NCBI RefSeq assembly: GCF_000012085.2
Contig: NZ_CP019365.1
Coordinates: 1-33,893, forward strand
Reading direction: 5' to 3'
Source of the DNA: Borrelia turicatae 91E135
GTDB taxonomy: Bacteria > Spirochaetota > Spirochaetia > Borreliales > Borreliaceae
Length of the DNA stretch: 33,893 nucleotides
The notes below the pieces were generated by a model. It saw nothing but the letters and a program-made list of their open reading frames with translations, was not told the origin of the DNA and did not search any database. Below are positions 16,180-24,610 of the stretch, piece by piece. The stretch's first letter is position 1, and every line of letters starts with the position of its first letter. The translations under genes were made by a program, and so were the position numbers.

Positions 16180-17268
16180 ATGAAGCATAGATTAAATGAG
16201 AGAATTAAAAACTTTAATATAACTATACTTATATCTTTATTTTTACTTATTAGCTGTGGAAGTGGTCAACTTCAAGCTGAGAAACTGGCTGCTGAATCTA
16301 AAATTTCTTTCTTTGATTCACTTATTAAAATAGGTCAAGGATTTCAAGAGATTTTTGGTAATGCTATTGGAGACATCCTAGGATTTAGCGCAGTAAAATC
16401 TACAGATAGTAAAAGTAAAAGTAAAGTAGGAGAACACCTTAATAAGGTAAAGAAAGGATTAGAAGATACTAAGACTAAGTTAAACGATCTATCAGGAAAA
16501 ATATCTGAAGTAACTAGTGCTGATGGAAACACAATTGAAGCTGTTAAGAGTGTAATTAAAGGAACTGGTGAAGTTTTTGATAAATTAATTGCTTCTGTGA
16601 CTAAACTTGCTGGTGTAACTAATGATGGTACTGCTATTGGGGATACTGCTAATGCTGATGCTTCAGCACCAGCTAATAAAGATAGTGTTGAAGCTATAAT
16701 TGTAGGAGTTAAAGAAATTATTGATGTAGCAGATAAGTCTGGAATCAAGATTGAAGCTGGGAATGCCGGTAGTCCGGTAGCCAATGGGGCGGGAACTGCA
16801 ACTGCTACTATTAATGCTAATGCTGCTGCAGGTGCTGGAGCTGGTCCTAAGCTATCAGATGAAGTAGCTAAGGCAGATCCATGGGCAATGATTGCAAAGA
16901 TAAAAGATGCTAAGACTAAAACTGAACAACTTACTGCTGGTGCTGATAATAATGCAGGAGAATTAGCTACTGGTGCTAATGCTGCTGATGCTAATGGTGC
17001 TAAGGCAGCTACCAATGCCGACTTAGCAGCAGCCGTTGCCCTTAAGGCAATGACTCAAGGTGGTAAACTTAGTGCTAATGCTGCTAATAATGAAGCTGAT
17101 GCAGTTAAAGCTGCTGCTGTAAGTGCTGTAAATAAGGTATTAGGAGTACTTGATTTTATAATTAGGAAAACAGTATCAAGCCAACTAGAAAAGATAAGAG
17201 AAGCAGTTAAGGGAATACAGTACTCTGAAACTACTGCTGAGGCAAGTGAAGCAGGCACTGATAAGTAG
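16180..17268 (+). CDS. vlp: Variable large protein (Vlp), gamma class, full length
   Basis: This 362-residue protein is the only gamma-class Vlp here with a complete 5' end. Its signal peptide differs from the common vmp one: [20 protein letters not shown] then FLLISC, Cys at residue 26. The mature protein opens [15 protein letters not shown] and contains [61 protein letters not shown], and the tail [18 protein letters not shown]. It lacks the IFGVFG/IFGIFG doubling present in the other gamma cassettes. The start follows an AAGGAGG placed inside the leader ORF. It stands behind a bdr pseudogene and ends in a type Ib hairpin. Confidence 0.91.
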   Translation: MKHRLNERIKNFNITILISLFLLISCGSGQLQAEKLAAESKISFFDSLIKIGQGFQEIFGNAIGDILGFSAVKSTDSKSKSKVGEHLNKVKKGLEDTKTKLNDLSGKISEVTSADGNTIEAVKSVIKGTGEVFDKLIASVTKLAGVTNDGTAIGDTANADASAPANKDSVEAIIVGVKEIIDVADKSGIKIEAGNAGSPVANGAGTATATINANAAAGAGAGPKLSDEVAKADPWAMIAKIKDAKTKTEQLTAGADNNAGELATGANAADANGAKAATNADLAAAVALKAMTQGGKLSANAANNEADAVKAAAVSAVNKVLGVLDFIIRKTVSSQLEKIREAVKGIQYSETTAEASEAGTDK

Positions 17269-17296
17269 GAAAGAAAAATCAATAATAAAGGCATAA

Positions 17297-17332
17297 AGGG
17301 AAACGGGACTCATTAAATTGAGTAGTTTTCCT
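17297..17332 (+). terminator. Type Ib cassette hairpin
   Basis: AGGGAAAC/GTTTTCCT outer arms and ACTCA/TGAGT inner arms, followed by a run of T; twin of the element at 9528. Confidence 0.7.
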
Positions 17333-17341
17333 TTTTTTAGT

Positions 17342-17391
17342 GATTGAACTAAGTATAGTATAGATATTATATATTGAGTGTATGGTGATTA
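17342..17391 (+). repeat. Flank shared with 9582-9630
   Basis: Starts near TTGAACTAAGTATAGTATAG and ends TGTATGGTGATTAAA. Shows that the Ib hairpin and its flank are one duplicated unit joined to two different vlp classes. Confidence 0.7.
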
Positions 17392-17408
17392 AAAAAAGTT
17401 TATTATCT

Positions 17409-18228
17409 GTTTTTACTTTCTTTAGTTATATGGTGGTTGACGCTTTTTGTATTAAGGCTGTTACTAAAAATAGCGATATAGGAAATTATTTTACCTATGT
17501 TTAAACCACTATGCAAACATTAAAAGATAAATTAAACACTGGGTTGCAGAGGATGGTGATTACGATAAGTGAAGGGAGTGATTGATAAGTTTAATTACGG
17601 GGACATTAGACAAGATTGCTGCAGGAGCAAAGAAAGCTGTTAGTGGCGATACTAATGTGGCATCAATTGCTGATATTGTGATAGTGTTTTCATTACAAGT
17701 GTCAAGAACCTTGTTAAAGGAAGAAGAGAAATTATTACTTTAGTATTGAAAGAAGAAAATGGATGGGTAAATAAAACTAATCTTGCTCTTAGTATGATAA
17801 AAAAAATTGATAATTTATTTAGTGCTAAAACAGGGTCTTAAATATTAAAGACATTACTGTTAATAAAGATAGTAGAGTTGCAAAAGCTAAATATGCGGAG
17901 TTAGCTTTTGCTAATGGTATTTGTAATGATGAAAACTTATTATTCAAAATCCAAAAGATATACAACCATAGCAAGTTCTATAGATTTAATAGCTATGGCT
18001 AAAGATGGTAAATTTGCTGCTAAAAATGGGGAAGATAAATCCGCTCATGCAGTTAATGGTGTTGCTGCAAGTGCTGTTGGTAAGACTTTAAGTACTCTCA
18101 TAATAGCAATAAGAAATACTGTTGATATTGGTTTAAAAACAATAAGTGATGCTCTTGTTACAGTTACACAAGAAGATAAGTCTGCAGATTCTACTACACC
18201 TACAGACGTAACAGCTAGTGGACAATAA
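17409..18228 (+). pseudogene. vlp: vlp remnant, delta class, with a preserved 3' end
   Basis: A badly decayed delta-class vlp. The start is recognisable as VFTFFSYMVVDAFCIKAVTK and NSDIGNYF before a stop. Near 17600-17660 TGTLDKIAAGAKKAVSG remains, then frames change and stops accumulate. From about 17990 the sequence is again clean: AMAKDGKFAAKNGEDKSA to the tail TLIIAIRNTVDIGLKT and the stop at 18226. The last 240 bases are nearly identical to other delta genes while the rest has drifted, which suggests that the 3' end was refreshed by gene conversion. An ORF starting at 17908 reads through the junction but is not a native gene. Confidence 0.82.
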
Positions 18229-18273
18229 TAATAAATAATTAATAACAAATACATAACTAAATAAAGTCATTTT

Positions 18274-18308
18274 AGGAAAACTATTCTCTTTATGAGATTC
18301 GTTTTCCT
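18274..18308 (+). terminator. Type I cassette hairpin
   Basis: AGGAAAAC/GTTTTCCT arms. From an ATG at 18293 the right arm encodes MRFVFLLSISCNNTQV and a stop, a bare lipoprotein signal peptide. Confidence 0.68.
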
Positions 18309-18366
18309 TTTATCTATATCTTGTAATAATACTCAGGTTTAAATAGTATTGATAGCAATCATTTAA

Positions 18367-18474
18367 CAACAGATTGATGGTAAGATTGTATTTGAGCTTT
18401 GTATAAGATAAAGAAAATAGACTAAACATTTATATTAGATTTAGGGACCTTCTTAAGTCACATTTTACTAACTA
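18367..18474 (+). pseudogene. Remnant of the gene upstream of bdr, deleted copy
   Basis: Reads QQIDGKIVFEL before a frameshift; same deleted form as at 15014, ending just before the bdr promoter. Confidence 0.42.
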
Positions 18475-18479
18475 TAAAG

Positions 18480-18522
18480 TTCCTATAACACTTAAAATAT
18501 TATATAATAATTACATAAGGAG
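18480..18522 (+). promoter_or_regulatory. bdr promoter and RBS
   Basis: TTCCTA (18480-18485), 17 bases, TATAAT (18503-18508), AAGGAG (18517-18522). Confidence 0.65.
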
Positions 18523-18527
18523 ATTTT

Positions 18528-19190
18528 ATGCAAGATTCATCATTACATTCTGTTGCTAATACACAAATTTTTAATGGGCATATTACAGAGGAGATTATAT
18601 ATCAAGAATTTGTAAAAATGGGTATGCAAGATTTTGTTGCAAATGAGCTCTCTAAAAGATATTACCGTAATGAACTAACTTATAAAGATATTGAATATTT
18701 AGAGAGTAATTTTAATCTTAAGTTTGAGATGTTAGAGCGTAGTTTGAAATCTGAAATTATTTCTGTTAGAACTGAGCTTGATAACAAGATTGACATTGTT
18801 AGAAATGAGTTAAAATCTGATATTAAAGACCTGGATAACAAGATAGATTCTGTTGAAAGTAATTTAAATGTGAAGATTGACACTAAATTTAATGAACTTG
18901 ATAATAAAATAGATATTGTTGAAAGTAATTTAAATGTGAAGATTGATAACGTTAGGAATGAGTTAAAATCTGACATTAAAGACCTGGATAATAAGATAGA
19001 TTCTGTTAGAGCTGAATTAAAGTCTGATGTTGCATCTGTTAGTAATGAAATTTCTCTTGTTAGAAAAGATATGGAAATTAACAGAATGGAATTTAAAAGT
19101 ACATCAAAATTACATAATTGGATGTTTGGTACCCTTATTACTCTTAATATAGGAATATTCTTAGCATTAATGTCATTATTAGTAAAGTAA
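18528..19190 (+). CDS. bdr: Bdr repeat-domain membrane protein, divergent head
   Basis: This 220-residue Bdr has a head unlike the other three: MQDSSLHSVANTQIFNGHIT, then EEIIYQEFVKMGMQDFVANE, before the shared RYYRNELTYKDIEYLE. The coiled-coil repeat region (residues about 65-185) is built from ELDNKIDIV, ELKSDIKDLDNKI and SNLNVKIDTKFNELD units. It ends with HNWMFGTLITLNIGIF and LALMSLLVK, a membrane helix. The head probably marks a different Bdr subfamily, although upstream promoter and downstream gap are the same as for the other bdr blocks; the head may have been exchanged by recombination in the conserved flanks. No defect is visible. Confidence 0.9.
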   Translation: MQDSSLHSVANTQIFNGHITEEIIYQEFVKMGMQDFVANELSKRYYRNELTYKDIEYLESNFNLKFEMLERSLKSEIISVRTELDNKIDIVRNELKSDIKDLDNKIDSVESNLNVKIDTKFNELDNKIDIVESNLNVKIDNVRNELKSDIKDLDNKIDSVRAELKSDVASVSNEISLVRKDMEINRMEFKSTSKLHNWMFGTLITLNIGIFLALMSLLVK

Positions 19191-19267
19191 ATTTATTTAA
19201 TTAGCCCCTTCTTTAATTGACCTTCTGTTAATTATTTTTTTACAAAGTAATTCAATTTTTTGTTAAA

Positions 19268-19290
19268 AACAATCAATTTTGTTGATTGTT
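19268..19290 (+). promoter_or_regulatory. Inverted repeat upstream of a complete vlp start
   Basis: AACAATCAA and TTGATTGTT flank TTTTG. Compared with 15960 one base in each arm changed (T to C, A to G), so the stem still pairs. Confidence 0.55.
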
Positions 19291-19396
19291 GAATTACACA
19301 CAGTCTCTGAAATGTTAAAGTATCTGTGTTTTTAGCTTTTTTATTTTATGTTCAAAACTTGTTAGCCATCTTGTCCTTTTATTTTGCTCTCTGAGA

Positions 19397-19475
19397 AAAA
19401 AGGAGGCACGTAATAATGAAAAGAATTACTTTAAGTGCGTTATTGATGACTTTATTTTTACTTCTTAGTTGTGGC
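19397..19475 (+). repeat. Upstream homology block (UHS-like)
   Basis: AAGGAGG at 19400-19406 and the common signal-peptide codons. Confidence 0.75.
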
Positions 19476-20444
19476 AGTGGCAGTACTAAGGCTGAGGATC
19501 CTCAGAGCAGATTCTTAAAATCTGTTATTAGTTTAGGTAATGACTTCTTAAATGTTTTTACTTCACTTTCTGATATGGTTGGAGGTGTTTTAGGTTTTAA
19601 TACTAAGAAGTCTGATATTGGAGTTTACTTTAAGAAAGTACATGATACTCTTTCATCTACTAAGACAGCCCTTGAAAAAATTGTTACTGATATGAAATCT
19701 GAAAATAATCCTAATACTGCTGCAACTGAGACTGCAATAAATAAATTAGTTAGTGAAACACTTGATAAAATAATAGAAGGAGCAAGCGAGGCTGTAAAGG
19801 GTGCTGAAGGTAATGACTCAATTGCTAGTGTTGGTACTGCTAATGTTGGTGCTGCTGGTGAGGAAAATGCAGTTAAGTCCCTTATTGAGGGGATTGGAAA
19901 GATTGTAGAAGTGGTGCTTGGAAATAAAGGAAGTGCTGATGCTGGTGATAATAATAACGCTGAAAATGGTAATGCAAGAAATAATAATGGTGCAGGTAAA
20001 CTGTTTGCTAATGCTAATGCAGGTGCTGCTGCTGAAGCAAAGAAAGTAGCAGCTGATGCAGCAAAAGCAGTAGGAGCAGTAACCGGAGCTGATATATTAC
20101 AAGCTATGGTTAAAAATGATGCTGTTACGTTAGCTAAGCATGCTGGTGGTGCAGGTGCTGAGTCTAATAAAAAAGATGCAATAATAGCAGGAGGAATAGC
20201 ACTGCGAGCAATAGCAAAGAATGGTAAATTTTCTGGTGCTAGTGATGGTGATGCTGATGCAAAGAAAGCAATAGAGGGAGTAGCTTTAAGTGCAGTAACA
20301 AAAGCATTAAATACACTAACAATAGCAATAAGAAATACTATTGACGTGGGACTTAAGGGTGTTAAAGATGCTATGAAAATTAATCCTGAAGATATTCCTC
20401 CTGTAACTAATGATAATACAACCTCTGAAACTAAGAAGAACTAA
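19416..20444 (+). CDS. vlp: Variable large protein (Vlp), beta class, full length
   Basis: This 342-residue protein is the one intact beta-class Vlp. The signal peptide is the common [19 protein letters not shown] (Cys 19) and the mature part opens [17 protein letters not shown]. Class markers are [70 protein letters not shown], and the tail [13 protein letters not shown] then [15 protein letters not shown] long Asn/Ala/Gly-rich segment (about residues 175-215) is probably surface loop. It follows the third bdr block and has a strong RBS. The remnant at 2894 and the middle of the chimera at 28260 are the only other beta sequences in the window. Confidence 0.9.
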   Translation: MKRITLSALLMTLFLLLSCGSGSTKAEDPQSRFLKSVISLGNDFLNVFTSLSDMVGGVLGFNTKKSDIGVYFKKVHDTLSSTKTALEKIVTDMKSENNPNTAATETAINKLVSETLDKIIEGASEAVKGAEGNDSIASVGTANVGAAGEENAVKSLIEGIGKIVEVVLGNKGSADAGDNNNAENGNARNNNGAGKLFANANAGAAAEAKKVAADAAKAVGAVTGADILQAMVKNDAVTLAKHAGGAGAESNKKDAIIAGGIALRAIAKNGKFSGASDGDADAKKAIEGVALSAVTKALNTLTIAIRNTIDVGLKGVKDAMKINPEDIPPVTNDNTTSETKKN

Positions 20445-20498
20445 TAGTCATGATTAGATAGGATTAGTAAGCAATATATAACTAAATAAAGTCATTTG

Positions 20499-20533
20499 AG
20501 GAAAACTCTTCTTTTCATAAGAACCGTTTTCCT
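20499..20533 (+). terminator. Type I cassette hairpin
   Basis: AGGAAAAC/GTTTTCCT arms followed by TTTATTTAT. Confidence 0.7.
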
Positions 20534-20551
20534 TTTATTTATATTATACTT

Positions 20552-21163
20552 ATGACTTTATTTTTACTTATGTCTTGTAATAATTCAGGAACTATTCCTA
20601 AAGATGGGCATGCGGCTAAATCTGATGGTACTCTTATTGACCTAGCTACAATAACTAAGAACATAAAAGACACTGTTGCTTTTGCTAAGAGTGTTAAAGA
20701 CGTTCATACTTTAGTTATGTCCATTGATGAACTCGCTAAAGTTATTGGAAAAAAGATTGATGCTAATGGACTTGCTACCGAAAGTGCTCATAATGGATCC
20801 TTAATTGCAGGAGCATATAGTGTTATAGAAGTTGTGGATACTAAATTAGGGACATTGGCAGGAAAAGTTGGGCTTTCTAGTGATTTGAAGGCAAAAGTTG
20901 GTAGTGCTAAGAAGGAAAGTACAGCATTTTTAGCTAAAGTGAAGGCAGATCATGCCAATCTTGGAAAAGAAGATGTTGATGATGCGCATGCAAAAAATGT
21001 TATAGATGTAACAGATGGTACAAAAGATAAAGGGGCCTCAGAGCTTATTAAACTCAATACAGTCATTGATGAGTTGTTAAAGGCTGCTGAAGATGCAGTA
21101 ACAGCTGCAATAAATGCGCTTTCAATCCCTGCTAAGTCAGATTCCCCTACTCAATCTAACTAA
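20552..21163 (+). CDS. vsp: Vsp, truncated in the signal peptide
   Basis: This 203-codon vsp begins at an internal Met of the usual signal peptide (MTLFLLMSC); the ten preceding residues are replaced by sequence from the type I hairpin flank. The mature part reads [37 protein letters not shown], a variable middle (SVIEVVDTKLGTLAGKVG), and the normal tail [14 protein letters not shown]. No RBS precedes the ATG, and a nine-residue signal would be too short for export. It lies directly behind the beta vlp and is followed by the type II linker. Silent donor. Confidence 0.85.
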   Translation: MTLFLLMSCNNSGTIPKDGHAAKSDGTLIDLATITKNIKDTVAFAKSVKDVHTLVMSIDELAKVIGKKIDANGLATESAHNGSLIAGAYSVIEVVDTKLGTLAGKVGLSSDLKAKVGSAKKESTAFLAKVKADHANLGKEDVDDAHAKNVIDVTDGTKDKGASELIKLNTVIDELLKAAEDAVTAAINALSIPAKSDSPTQSN

Positions 21164-21244
21164 GGATAAACAATTTAATTATTTATTATAAGATTGGTTT
21201 TTAATCTAAGGTAATTATCTGATAAAATAAAGTCTATAAATAAT

Positions 21245-21271
21245 AAGCTAGGAGTTTTCTTCTCTTAGCTT
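21245..21271 (+). terminator. Type II hairpin after vsp
   Basis: AAGCTAGGAG/CTCTTAGCTT arms in the vsp-to-vlp linker. Confidence 0.7.
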
Positions 21272-21416
21272 ATTTTGTTTCTTTATTCTCTATTTATTTG
21301 CTTTATTACTTTATTATACTTTGTAGATTTCTTTGATTACTTTTATCTTTTAGATTATATTTATACCTTGATTTTAACTTGTTTTATCACTTAATAATAA
21401 CTTAGATCGCTTATTT

Positions 21417-22433
21417 GTAACTTTATTTTTACTTCTTAGCTGTGGCAGTGGGAGTGCTAAGGTGGAAGATCCTAAAACCACATTCTTAAACTCTATTGCT
21501 AATTTAGGTAAAGGCTTCTTAGATGTTTTTACTTCACTTTCTGATATGGTTGCTGGGGCTTTTGGTATTAAGGCGGAGACTAAGAAAAGTGAGGTAGGAG
21601 CGTATTTCACTAAAATTGCTGACACTATGACATCTGTTAAAAAGAAATTGAAAGATGAAGTTGCTACGAATGGTAATTACTCAAAAATTAAATCTGTTGT
21701 TGATACATTTATCACTAACACATTAGACAAGATTGCAGAAGGGGCTAAAACAGCAGCAACAGGGGCTACAGGAGAAGATAAGATTGGTGGTGCTACTAAT
21801 GCAGGTCAAGATGCTGCACCGGCAGATACTGCAAGTGTAAATGCTCTTGTTAAAGGAATTAAAACTATTGTTGACGTAGTTTTAAAAAAGGATGAGGGTA
21901 AAGCAGATGCTACTAAGACCGCAGAGGATGAGCAAAAATCAATTGCCAAATTGTTTGGTAGTACTAAAGATAATAGTACTGATGCCATAGCAGGAGCAGC
22001 AAGTGCATCAATAGGTGCTGTAACTGGGGCTGACATCTTGCAAGCTATTGCTAGCTCTGTTGATGCTAAAGATGTTGCAATTGATCAAGCAAAAGATGCT
22101 GCAAGTATTGCTATTGCCAAGAAAGAGGATAAGAATGATCTTGATGCTGCAACAAAAAAAGATGCAGTTATTGCAGGAGGTATAGCTTTAAGAGCTATGA
22201 CTAAGGATGGTAAATTTGCTTCTAAGAATGAAGCAAAATCTGCTCATGCAGCAAATGGGGCAGCTGCTAGTGCAGTAGGTAAAACTTTAAGTACTCTAAT
22301 AATAGCAATAAGAAATACTGTTGATAGTGGTTTAAAAACAATAAGTGAAGCACTAGCGGCCGTTACACAAGAAGATAAATTCGCAGATTCTACTACACCT
22401 GCAGAAGCAGCAACTGGTGGACAGCAACAATAA
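21417..22433 (+). CDS. vlp: Vlp, delta class, 5'-truncated cassette
   Basis: Similarity begins one residue further upstream than in the other truncated cassettes: [19 protein letters not shown], where GTAACT stands for the ATGACT of the full-length signal peptide. So the native start is missing, and the first in-frame start-like codon lies at 21462. The 338 codons are otherwise intact, with [59 protein letters not shown], and LIIAIRNTVDSGLK. A 25-base stretch near its 3' end containing the GC-rich GCGGCCGT (22356-22363) is shared with the delta gene at 8454, which suggests conversion between them. Confidence 0.86.
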   Translation, partial: VTLFLLLSCGSGSAKVEDPKTTFLNSIANLGKGFLDVFTSLSDMVAGAFGIKAETKKSEVGAYFTKIADTMTSVKKKLKDEVATNGNYSKIKSVVDTFITNTLDKIAEGAKTAATGATGEDKIGGATNAGQDAAPADTASVNALVKGIKTIVDVVLKKDEGKADATKTAEDEQKSIAKLFGSTKDNSTDAIAGAASASIGAVTGADILQAIASSVDAKDVAIDQAKDAASIAIAKKEDKNDLDAATKKDAVIAGGIALRAMTKDGKFASKNEAKSAHAANGAAASAVGKTLSTLIIAIRNTVDSGLKTISEALAAVTQEDKFADSTTPAEAATGGQQQ

Positions 22434-22471
22434 AGCATTATTAATAAAACGTAACTAAATAAAGTCATTTG

Positions 22472-22506
22472 AGGAAAACTCTTCTTTGCATAAGAATTGT
22501 TTTCCT
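22472..22506 (+). terminator. Type I cassette hairpin
   Basis: AGGAAAAC/GTTTTCCT arms followed by TTTATTTATG. Confidence 0.7.
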
Positions 22507-22531
22507 TTTATTTATGTCTTGTCCCCCTGAG

Positions 22532-22610
22532 AAAAAGGAGGCACGTAATAATGAAAAGAATTACTTTAAGTGCGTTATTAATGACTTTATTTTTACTCAT
22601 GTCTTGTAAT
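22532..22610 (+). repeat. Upstream homology block (UHS-like)
   Basis: AAGGAGG at 22535-22541 and the common signal codons, here in front of a vsp. Confidence 0.75.
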
Positions 22611-23216
22611 AATTCAGGGACTTCTCCTAAAGATGGGCAAGCAGCTAAATCTGATGGCACAATCCTTGACCTAGCTACAATAACTAAGAACATAAAGGAC
22701 ACTGTTGCTTTTGCTAAGAGTGTTAAAGAAGTTCATACTTTAGTTAAGTCCATTGATGAGCTTGCTAAGGCTATTGGGAAGAAAATTCAAAATAACGGTA
22801 CTCTTACTGATGATGGTAGTACTGATAAAAATACTTCATTGATGTCAGGAGTTTATAGTATTGTATTAGATATAGATAAGAAATCAAAAGCTTTAAGCGT
22901 TTTGGAATCTTTTAAAGAACAAATTTTGGATGAGAAAATAATTAGTTTTACAACTGCAATTAAGGCATTTCTGGATAAACTCAAGAGCAAACATGCTGAG
23001 TTAGGGGTTGATCAAGGAGCTGCTACTAAAGATAATGCACAAAAAGCTATAGATCGTGTAAATAAAGCTGATGGGGAAAACGGAGCTAAAGAGCTTGGTG
23101 AACTAAACACAGCAGTTGATGCGTTGTTAAAGGCTGCTGAAGCCACAGTAACATCTGCAATTAATGCGCTTTCAACACCTGCTAAGTCAGAGAGCACTAA
23201 GCCTTCTAACACCTAA
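22551..23216 (+). CDS. vsp: Variable small protein (Vsp), full length
   Basis: This 221-residue Vsp is the best-preserved small antigen in the window. The signal peptide [19 protein letters not shown] (Cys 19) is followed by [18 protein letters not shown]. The first helix reads [19 protein letters not shown], the variable core includes LMSGVYSIVLDIDKK, and the tail is [17 protein letters not shown]. The start at 22551 is supported by AAGGAGG nine bases upstream; an in-frame ATG at 22497 would only add hairpin-derived codons. The first 45 mature residues are nearly the same as in the vsp at 3418, then the two diverge. It is followed by the type II linker and an alpha vlp. No promoter is identified. 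Confidence 0.91.
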   Translation: MKRITLSALLMTLFLLMSCNNSGTSPKDGQAAKSDGTILDLATITKNIKDTVAFAKSVKEVHTLVKSIDELAKAIGKKIQNNGTLTDDGSTDKNTSLMSGVYSIVLDIDKKSKALSVLESFKEQILDEKIISFTTAIKAFLDKLKSKHAELGVDQGAATKDNAQKAIDRVNKADGENGAKELGELNTAVDALLKAAEATVTSAINALSTPAKSESTKPSNT

Positions 23217-23298
23217 AGCATGAACAATTTAATTAATTATTATAAGATTACTTTTGAATCAATCTTAATTATCTGATAAAATAAAGTCTATAAATAAT

Positions 23299-23326
23299 AA
23301 GCTAGGAGTAATTCTTCTCTTAGCTT
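23299..23326 (+). terminator. Type II hairpin after vsp
   Basis: AAGCTAGGAG/CTCTTAGCTT arms with a slightly different loop (TAATTCTT). Confidence 0.7.
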
Positions 23327-23470
23327 ATTTTCCTTTTTTATTCTATCTTTATTTGCTTTACTTCTTTATTATACTTCTTAAGATTTCTTTGATTTCTTTT
23401 ATCTTTTAGACTTATATTTATTCCTTGATTTTAACTTGTTTTATCACTTAATAAGAACTTATATTGCTTA

Positions 23471-24514
23471 TTTTTACTTATTAGTTGTGGAAGTGGTCAA
23501 CAACCACAAGCTGGTAAGGATGGCGAGGCAGCTACAGGGGGAAAGAGTTTAAGTGAGGTATTAATGGAGGTAGGTAGAAGTGCTGAAAATGTCTTTTATT
23601 CATTTTTGGAGTTACTCTCAGATACATTAGGTTTTACTGCTAAATCAACTACAAAGAAGGATGAAGTAGGAGATTATTTTAACAGTTTAGGTATGAAGCT
23701 TGGACAAGCATCTGAAGAATTAGAAGAGGTAGCAAAAAACTCAAAGGTAGAAGGAGAGGGCGCTAAAGATAGTCTATTAAACAAGGTAATTAAAGAAGCA
23801 GTTGATGCTGCTAAAGCTGCTTTAAACATATTAAAAACAAATGTAAATTTATTAGGAACAATAGGTGATAATAATGTAGTAGGTTATGCAAATAATGTTG
23901 TTGGTTCAGGAACACAGGCAGATGAAACTGAATTAAAGAAAGCCTTTAATTCATTGAAAGAAATAGTAAAAGCTGCAACAGATTCAGGTGTTCAAGAATT
24001 AAAAGCAGGAACTATAACATTACAAGTAAATGGAGGCGCAGATAATAAGGATGGGGCTAAGATATTGGCCACAAGTGGTAATAATCCAGCAGCAACAGAT
24101 GCAGGTAAAGCAGCAGTAATACTATCAACAGTAAGTGGTGAAGAAATTTTAAAATCAATAATTGCATCACAAGAAAGTGATGCACAGCTATCAGACAATG
24201 CAACTGCAGATACAAGTGCCATTTCCTTTGCTAAAGGAGGATCAGATGCCCATTTAGCAGGTTCAACTGATGCTAAAGCAGCAGCAGTAGCAGGAGGAAT
24301 AGCATTACGTTCATTGGTTAAGACAGGTAAATTAGCAGCAGGCGCAGCTGATAATGTTACAGGGGGAGGGAAAGAAGTACAAGGCTTAGGAGTAACTGCA
24401 GTAAATAAGTTATTAGTAGCAGTAGAGGATATAATTAAGAAGACAGTAAAGAATGTTCTTAAAACAGCAAAAGAAAAAATAGATGAAGCAAGAACCCCAA
24501 AACTAGCAGGTTAA
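23471..24514 (+). CDS. vlp: Vlp, alpha class, 5'-truncated cassette
   Basis: About 347 codons are open, from [18 protein letters not shown] to the tail VKNVLKTAKEKIDEART. The start codon and most of the signal peptide are missing; the first in-frame ATG (23564) is inside the mature protein. Alpha-class blocks are LSEVLMEVGRSAENVFYSF, DTLGFTAKSTTKKDEVG, AAILSTVSGEEIL-type sequence, AAVAGGIALRSLVKTGKL, and LLVAVEDIIKKTVKNVLK. Coding sequence otherwise looks complete and is strongly A-ending in codon choice. It lies between a vsp with its type II linker and a type III hairpin leading to a gamma cassette. Silent donor. Confidence 0.86.
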   Translation, partial: FLLISCGSGQQPQAGKDGEAATGGKSLSEVLMEVGRSAENVFYSFLELLSDTLGFTAKSTTKKDEVGDYFNSLGMKLGQASEELEEVAKNSKVEGEGAKDSLLNKVIKEAVDAAKAALNILKTNVNLLGTIGDNNVVGYANNVVGSGTQADETELKKAFNSLKEIVKAATDSGVQELKAGTITLQVNGGADNKDGAKILATSGNNPAATDAGKAAVILSTVSGEEILKSIIASQESDAQLSDNATADTSAISFAKGGSDAHLAGSTDAKAAAVAGGIALRSLVKTGKLAAGAADNVTGGGKEVQGLGVTAVNKLLVAVEDIIKKTVKNVLKTAKEKIDEARTPKLAG

Positions 24515-24556
24515 CAATAAAATAGATAGTTAGATTGATTACTTAAAAATAAGATT

Positions 24557-24594
24557 AGAAGGCAATCATTAGAGATGAGTCTAGTTTGCCTTCT
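24557..24594 (+). terminator. Type III hairpin after alpha vlp
   Basis: AGAAGGCAA pairs with TTGCCTTCT; inner pairs are interrupted. Intermediate between the perfect copy at 9975 and the degraded one at 5327. Confidence 0.62.
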
Positions 24595-24610
24595 ATATTG
24601 TTGTAATTAA

